35,181 bases of DNA. Origin: an uncultured Fretibacterium sp. GTDB taxonomy: Bacteria > Synergistota > Synergistia > Synergistales > Aminobacteriaceae. A program made the translations under genes and the position numbers. Below, piece by piece: positions 33,378-35,181 of this stretch. Numbering within the stretch: the first letter of the stretch is position 1; each line of letters begins with the position of its first letter. Below the pieces are notes generated by a model. That model saw only the letters and a program-made list of their open reading frames with translations, was not told the origin of the DNA and did not search any database. The stretch lies in NCBI GenBank assembly GCA_937915835.1, contig CALGHA010000122.1:1-35181 (forward strand), in the 5' to 3' direction.

Positions 33378-35181
33378 TTATCTTTTGCGTGCAATTAACG
33401 GGATTAAGGCTAACAGCATGAACGGAGAAAAGATTTCACAACCGCCGGAAGGTGAGCCGAGAGACCCAACAATATCATTGCTTTTAGTCTCATCTTTATT
33501 GTCGTCTTTCTTGTCGTCGTCTTTTTTGTCGTCGTCTTTTTTGCCGTCACCGTCGTTATTATCATCGTCTTTTTTGTCTTCAAAAGCCTCGAAGTAAACG
33601 GCCGCTTTAATATGATTATCCTTCACGCCGTCAGCAATCAGAGTTTCGCCCTCGTCGGAAAGCGCGTATTCTCCTTCAGTGATAGTTCCTACGTTGCAGT
33701 CAGCTAACATTGTGCCGTAATAGACCATAATATTATTGTCATCCGAAATAATCATGCCTGCGCCGGTAAATTCTGAGATGTCGCGTTTTGTTCCGTCAGC
33801 ACGAATATTCACGACTTTTAAGCCGAGTTCTTTTAACGATGAGAGATTAGGAAACTCTTTATAGCCGCTCTCTCCTGCTGGCATTGCGTTAACGGTTGAA
33901 TAAACTTTTGAGTAGCGCTCGCCTAAATTACTTGGAGTGAGATAAATGATTTTCCCGAAGCCTACGATTGCATGTTTATCCGCCGAAACTCCTTCTAAGA
34001 TAATATCAAAGCTGATGCCTGAACCAGCAACTTCATTTTCTCCAGCTGAATAAACCGCCGAATAATTTTTTTTTACGTCCGTATAATCCGAAGCGTTCAC
34101 GAAATTATTATCTTTCAAAGCCGCGTCCGTAGCGTCAGAAACTCCGACGGGTGTGAGCAGAAAATTTACACTTCCCAAGTTATTATCGGGCGACATGATT
34201 AAATTCGTAGCGTCAACCGTGTAAACGTTGAAAGTTGTGCTGATGTCAACATATTTTTCTGAGCTGAACACGACCGTGTAACTTCCTGCCGCGACTGGTC
34301 CTGTTAACGTGAGAGTGTTATTAGCGTACGTGTAATCAGTAATCGGCGTTCTGTTTCTTCCGCTTCCCATGTAGACGCTTGAAGGTGAATACGTTGCTCC
34401 GGCCGGGACATTCGCGAAATTAAGACTTACGGCGATATTGCCTCCCTCTGTGAGATATGCGCTTGTGCCAGAAGGATATACGGCTTTTACGGTTGCTGTC
34501 GTCTGATTTTTCACGAAGAGATTTAAGTTGTCGAACACGATATCAGGCCTGTTTTTCAGCATGTAAGTAATTTTCGTAATTGTCTTGCCTTCGAGGTCTT
34601 TCGTGTATTCATAGAAGCGTTGAGTTCCGAGACCATGAGGCTCTGTGTAATTCGCGTTAATCGTGAAGGCCATATCCGTGTTGCTCCATAAGTTATTGTC
34701 ATGACGAAGGCCGTAAACTTTTCCGTCAGAAGTCTCAAGCAATCCGCCCAGATAATAATCACAGTATCTATTAGCGCTTCCAATTTCGATTTCAGCTCCT
34801 GACACGCTCAAAACGTAATGTCCCCAAGTTGCACTTGCTCCGCTGGCGAGAGTAACTGTTGCTCCGGTAGGCTTGCTCTCTTGAGTAATCATTTTTCCGA
34901 ATGAACCGTCAGCATTGGCCTCTTTGTACTCGGTGAATGCAGTCTCAGTGAAAGTAAAGCGTGGATTGTCCTTTAACGTCTCGTAAACTGCGTCGGTCAT
35001 ATGAACTTGTACAGCTTTTTCACCAGAGATAACCGTTCCGACCTTGTCAATTGACTGGCCCCATAATAACGGGAAACGTCCAAGTCCGTTAGTCGTCGGA
35101 GTACTGATTGCGTCAAGTCCGTCGGCTTTGAGCTGAGCGGCTGTCGAGTTCGTCTCACCTGCATAAAATTCTGCCCATGAC
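33378..35181 (-). CDS. Synergist-CTERM surface protein (5' end beyond window)
   Basis: The reading frame is open to the window edge, so the Met at 35000 is internal; upstream residues such as WAEFYAG and GLGRFPLLWGQSIDK continue without stop. About 600 residues are visible. Most of it is Thr/Ser/Gly-rich beta-type sequence typical of secreted or surface proteins, without a domain I can name. Then comes a linker made almost only of Asp and Lys (for example KKDDDKKDDDKKDDNK, with Asn), followed by SGGC, a hydrophobic stretch FSPFMLLALIPLIA and RKR. That tail fits the Synergist-CTERM sorting signal, which is thought to direct processing and anchoring, with Cys as the probable processing or lipid site. 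The signal peptide lies outside the window. The terminator at 33312-33350 follows. Confidence 0.85.
   Translation of the reverse strand, partial: SWAEFYAGETNSTAAQLKADGLDAISTPTTNGLGRFPLLWGQSIDKVGTVISGEKAVQVHMTDAVYETLKDNPRFTFTETAFTEYKEANADGSFGKMITQESKPTGATVTLASGASATWGHYVLSVSGAEIEIGSANRYCDYYLGGLLETSDGKVYGLRHDNNLWSNTDMAFTINANYTEPHGLGTQRFYEYTKDLEGKTITKITYMLKNRPDIVFDNLNLFVKNQTTATVKAVYPSGTSAYLTEGGNIAVSLNFANVPAGATYSPSSVYMGSGRNRTPITDYTYANNTLTLTGPVAAGSYTVVFSSEKYVDISTTFNVYTVDATNLIMSPDNNLGSVNFLLTPVGVSDATDAALKDNNFVNASDYTDVKKNYSAVYSAGENEVAGSGISFDIILEGVSADKHAIVGFGKIIYLTPSNLGERYSKVYSTVNAMPAGESGYKEFPNLSSLKELGLKVVNIRADGTKRDISEFTGAGMIISDDNNIMVYYGTMLADCNVGTITEGEYALSDEGETLIADGVKDNHIKAAVYFEAFEDKKDDDNNDGDGKKDDDKKDDDKKDDNKDETKSNDIVGSLGSPSGGCEIFSPFMLLALIPLIARKR
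33493..33580 (-). repeat. Asp/Lys codon repeat in the linker of the Synergist-CTERM protein
   Basis: Imperfect tandem units of about 15 bases (on the plus strand GTCGTCGTCTTTTTT and variants) encode alternating Asp and Lys groups. Such runs change length by slippage, so the linker may differ between strains without breaking the frame if whole codons change. Confidence 0.7.

Noticed and set aside
33490..33580. Possible CRISPR-like or non-coding repeat array
   Set aside because: The units are short codon repeats for Asp and Lys inside an open frame; there are no spacers.
34998..35000. Met at 35000 as start of the surface protein
   Set aside because: The frame stays open to the window edge with protein-like sequence and has no ribosome site at this Met.

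Overview
The window looks like the chromosome of a low-to-moderate-GC member of the Synergistaceae (phylum Synergistota). Three things point there: a cell-surface protein at the right edge ends in a Gly-Gly-Cys / hydrophobic / Arg-Lys-Arg tail of the Synergist-CTERM type; an AsmA/TamB-like protein implies an outer membrane; and a bacterial Cdc48/VAT-like ATPase sits among replication genes. Many genes start with TTG or GTG. I see no rRNA, tRNA, IS element or CRISPR array.

Layout. (1) Positions 1-2874, minus strand: a RiPP (ribosomally made, modified peptide) locus with three precursor genes, one cut by the window edge. They have Nif11-like leaders and double-Gly sites, and the two complete ones have cores with a shared C-X10-C spacing. 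A radical SAM/SPASM maturase follows. About 430 bp of promoter plus the 5' end of dnaX is present twice as a nearly identical direct repeat (453-879 and 2875-3304), leaving a truncated dnaX copy beside the intact gene. Both repeat copies carry a divergent TTGACA/TATAAT promoter whose spacer is mostly a poly-A/T run. The run is 12 bases in one copy and 14 in the other, giving 15- and 17-bp spacers: a candidate phase-variable promoter.

(2) 3085-8266: a small upstream ORF, dnaX and dnaE (DNA polymerase III tau/gamma and alpha), overlapping. (3) 8391-15481: pyk, then the c-di-AMP cyclase cdaA with its regulator cdaR, a terminator, a Sel1-repeat protein, glmM and galU. This joins glycolysis, c-di-AMP signalling and cell-wall precursor supply. 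(4) 15482-15892: an intergenic stretch with a terminator, a structured leader and a 28-residue basic, hydrophobic peptide ORF. (5) 15893-23616: a Cdc48-like double AAA ATPase, an RluA-family pseudouridine synthase, dnaN with a long acidic tail, recF, mnmG and a DciA-like DUF721 gene. These are typical near-origin genes, but no origin is visible.

(6) 23628-25796, minus: RNase G/E and a DUF2344 protein. (7) 25907-29671, plus: a large AsmA/TamB-like protein. (8) 29721-35181, minus: the YchF GTPase/ATPase, an L,D-transpeptidase, a K+/H+ antiporter with a C-terminal RCK_C domain, and the end of a large Synergist-CTERM surface protein that runs off the right edge.

The most unusual part is the RiPP locus at the left edge. 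Its precursor array, homopolymer-spaced duplicated promoters, attenuator between precursor and maturase, and large direct repeats together suggest a variable, switchable peptide system. All functional statements are inferences from sequence motifs; no database search was run.
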